Assembly (NCBI GenBank): GCA_018268465.1
Contig: JAFDWN010000005.1
Coordinates: 124,001 to 188,000, forward strand
DNA length: 64,000 nucleotides
DNA from: Actinomycetota bacterium
GTDB taxonomy: Bacteria > Actinomycetota > Actinomycetes > Mycobacteriales > Mycobacteriaceae
Direction: 5' to 3'
Part shown: one piece after another, positions 62,425-64,000 of the stretch
Layout: every line of letters starts with the position of its first letter
How positions within the stretch are numbered: position 1 is the stretch's first letter
Notes under the pieces: model-generated
Told to the model about the DNA's origin: nothing
What the model saw: only the letters and a program-made list of their open reading frames with translations
Databases searched by the model: none
Position numbers and translations under genes: made by a program

Positions 62425-63114
62425 TCAGCGGGAGTGCAGTGGGGTCACGTCCTCGACGAGCCAGCGCCCGCTGTCCTTGGACAGCGTGACCCGAAGCGCC
62501 AGCACAGCATTGTCGACCGGCTCGCCGGGTACGCTCTGCGTTCCCCGCAGCACGACCGCGACGCTGGCGTCCCCCGCACCCAGCGCCTCCACCCCCGCGG
62601 AGATGGTGCTGGCCTGAGCGGACACCTTCTTACTCGTCAGTTCCTTTGCCACGCTGACGAATTCGTCTTTGAATGCCTGCGCGCGCCGGGGTTCCATCAG
62701 TGCGGCTGCCCGGTCGATGGACGCCGTCGGGCTCTGCGGGGTGAACGTCGCGGTGGCTTCGGACACGCTGGTGGCGATCCGCACCACTTCGGTGCGGTCG
62801 CTGGCGAAGTTGCGGTCGGGCACGGTCCACTGCAGGTAACCGACCACCACCCCGGCCGCCAGCGCCGCGCAGGCCAGCCCGGTCACTGCCAACCGCAGTC
62901 CGGGTCCGTCGTCGTCGGTGCCGACGGTGACGCCGTCGCGGCGCATCAGCGCGAAGTTGACCACCATGCCCTGGACGATCAGCAGGCACAGAATCGAGCA
63001 GACCGAAACCCACCACAGCGGCCACTGCAGGACGACACCGATGTACACCAGCGCCGCGATGGTGGCGGCGGGAGCGAGGATGTCGAATGCCAGCACCCGC
63101 ACGAGGTTTCTCAT
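62425..63114 (-). CDS. Mce-associated-type membrane protein (Rv0200-like)
   Basis: A 229-residue protein with two or three N-terminal hydrophobic helices (about residues 5-55 and a further one at 75-95), then an extracytoplasmic domain resembling Mce-associated/NTF2-like proteins, with IATSVSEATATFTPQSP near 125 and GRWLVEDVTPLHS at the C-terminus. The ATG at 63114 overlaps the stop of the upstream gene (ATGA). The pair corresponds to Rv0200/Rv0199, and 229 residues is the length I remember for Rv0200. No mce operon is in the window. Confidence 0.83.
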   Translation of the reverse strand: MRNLVRVLAFDILAPAATIAALVYIGVVLQWPLWWVSVCSILCLLIVQGMVVNFALMRRDGVTVGTDDDGPGLRLAVTGLACAALAAGVVVGYLQWTVPDRNFASDRTEVVRIATSVSEATATFTPQSPTASIDRAAALMEPRRAQAFKDEFVSVAKELTSKKVSAQASTISAGVEALGAGDASVAVVLRGTQSVPGEPVDNAVLALRVTLSKDSGRWLVEDVTPLHSR

Positions 63115-63728
63115 CGGATCGGCTCGAGCCGGGAGATCAACAGCCGGCCGTCGATGTCGGACACATCCAGGCGCAAGTTCCACCGCACGGTCTGCGGTTC
63201 CTTTCCGCCGGCGTTCTCGCTCACCGACGTCGCGACCGCCAGTACGGTGTCGGTGCGTGCCGCCAGGCCTTCCAGTTCCGGGCGCGGTGGCTGCGGCAGC
63301 GTCGGGGCGCCCTCGGGGGCCTGTGGGTTGTGGTAGACGGACTCGATGGCCACCGAGTCGACCTGGCCGGTGGTGTGTGACTGCAGGGTCTGCACGATCT
63401 GGCGGAACGGCTGCACCACGGTCTCGAAGTCGGTGTTGAGCTGGCCGACGGTGCCGTCGTGCAGGGTGACCATGTCGGCGTCGACGGTGTCCTTGTTCAT
63501 GTTGATCAGCACGCTGGTCCAGTCGGCCGCGGCCTGCAGGACGCGGGTCTGGTAGCGGCGTTCGTCGACCTCGCCGCGGTGTGCCGACCAGATGAGCACC
63601 GACAGCACGACGGCGGCGACGGCTATCAGACCCAACACCGCCGACCCGACACCGTAGCCACTGAACAGGCGATCGACGCCGCTCTCGCCGGACTCCTCGG
63701 CACGCTCCTCGGTGAGCTCGTCGGGCAT
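63111..63728 (-). CDS. Mce-associated-type membrane protein (Rv0199-like)
   Basis: A protein of about 205 residues with one helix (SAVLGLIAVAAVVLSVLIW, about residues 27-45) and a C-terminal Mce-associated/VirB8-like domain with TSVLINMNKDTVDADM near 73 and a terminal LLISRLEPIR. I chose the ATG at 63728 because the 27 codons between 63809 and 63728 are only an Ala/Pro-rich leader; the ATG at 63809 remains possible. The next gene starts inside its stop codon. It is divergent from zmp1, as in M. tuberculosis. Confidence 0.8.
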   Translation of the reverse strand: MPDELTEERAEESGESGVDRLFSGYGVGSAVLGLIAVAAVVLSVLIWSAHRGEVDERRYQTRVLQAAADWTSVLINMNKDTVDADMVTLHDGTVGQLNTDFETVVQPFRQIVQTLQSHTTGQVDSVAIESVYHNPQAPEGAPTLPQPPRPELEGLAARTDTVLAVATSVSENAGGKEPQTVRWNLRLDVSDIDGRLLISRLEPIR

Positions 63729-63815
63729 GGGCGTGAGGGTACCTGCCCGCTGGTCAGCGGCGGCGGGCGTGTTCGCGGCGGCCGGCGCGTTGGGGGCGTC
63801 TGGAATCATGTTGGG

Positions 63816-64000
63816 GTGACGGTAGAAGCGATCAAGTCCGGTATCGATCTGAGCCACGTCGACGAGGGTGCACGCCCCCAGGATGATCTGTTCGGCCACG
63901 TCAACGGCCGCTGGCTCGCCGACTACGCCATCCCGGCCGACCGCGCCACCGACGGCGCGTTCCGGTCACTGTACGACCGGGCCGAGGAGCAGGTGCGTGA
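63816..64000 (+). CDS. zmp1: Zmp1 (M13 zinc metalloprotease), 3' truncated by window end
   Basis: The reading frame from GTG 63816 runs to the window end (61 codons). It reads VTVEAIKSGIDLSHVDEG, then RPQDDLFGHVNGRWL, IPADRATDGAFRSLYDRAEEQ. The FxHVNGxWL block is the N-terminal hallmark of M13 (neprilysin-like) peptidases, and the whole stretch closely matches what I remember of Zmp1 (Rv0198c). The zinc site HExxH would be beyond the edge. It is divergent from the Rv0199-like gene; only 6 bases separate the GTG from that gene's alternative start at 63809. Confidence 0.88.
   Translation, partial: MTVEAIKSGIDLSHVDEGARPQDDLFGHVNGRWLADYAIPADRATDGAFRSLYDRAEEQVR

Noticed and set aside
1-64000. CRISPR array, tRNA, rRNA, transposase or prophage genes
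   Set aside because: I looked for spaced repeats, cloverleaf ends, transposase DDE-type ORFs and phage structural genes and saw none.

Overview
The window reads as chromosome from a GC-rich mycobacterium, most likely a rapid-growing Mycolicibacterium-type species. MmpL3, MmpL11, AftD, LpqI, GTP-dependent PEP carboxykinase, FadD4, a Zmp1 N-terminus and several small mycobacterial membrane families are all recognisable. From about 10 kb onward the order follows, as I remember it, the M. tuberculosis stretch Rv0238 down to Rv0198c, with blocks inserted or moved in from elsewhere. These Rv comparisons are from memory and were not searched.

Region 1 (1-9.3 kb) looks accessory and metabolic. It holds the end of a periplasmic-binding protein, an MmgE/PrpD enzyme with a LysR regulator, a second LysR regulator convergent with a TDT/SLAC1-type anion transporter, and a CitMHS carrier, class III CoA-transferase and CitE-like lyase operon. 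Together these suggest uptake, CoA activation and aldol cleavage of a citramalate- or citrate-like acid. A perfect 7-bp-arm inverted repeat before the second LysR gene recurs almost intact before the TDT gene.

Region 2 (9.3-26 kb) is a cell-envelope block: TetR, LpqI, a universal stress protein, a DUF2613 peptide, the arabinosyltransferase AftD, an acyltransferase, a DUF3068 protein, a large membrane protein, a glycosyltransferase, a methyltransferase, an aldehyde dehydrogenase behind a KstR-like box, and a phytoene-dehydrogenase-like flavoprotein.

Region 3 (26-40 kb) is mixed. It has a UsfY-like protein, a tiny basic peptide in front of a TetR gene with its own promoter and operator, an AraC/DHFR-like pair, an arylamine N-acetyltransferase, and a lipid block (EchA1, acyltransferase, FadD12, LipO, WS/DGAT, LipC). 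A perfect KstR-type box sits in the divergent promoter at its head. An aldo/keto reductase and FadD4 follow.

Region 4 (40-51.7 kb) is the core block: PckG, a translationally coupled pair of degenerate dynamin-like proteins, TrmB, a NYN-domain protein, MmpL3, an AI-2E-family protein and a YbhN-like protein.

Region 5 (51.7-64 kb) starts with a 72-bp inverted-repeat element. An M23 lipoprotein and a DUF3054 protein follow, then a hemophore-like / response regulator / sensor kinase operon with a second hemophore paralogue upstream, MmpL11 with its HTH partner, a MetY/CoA-binding pair, two Mce-associated-type membrane proteins and the start of zmp1. I saw no rRNA, tRNA, CRISPR array, transposase or prophage gene.
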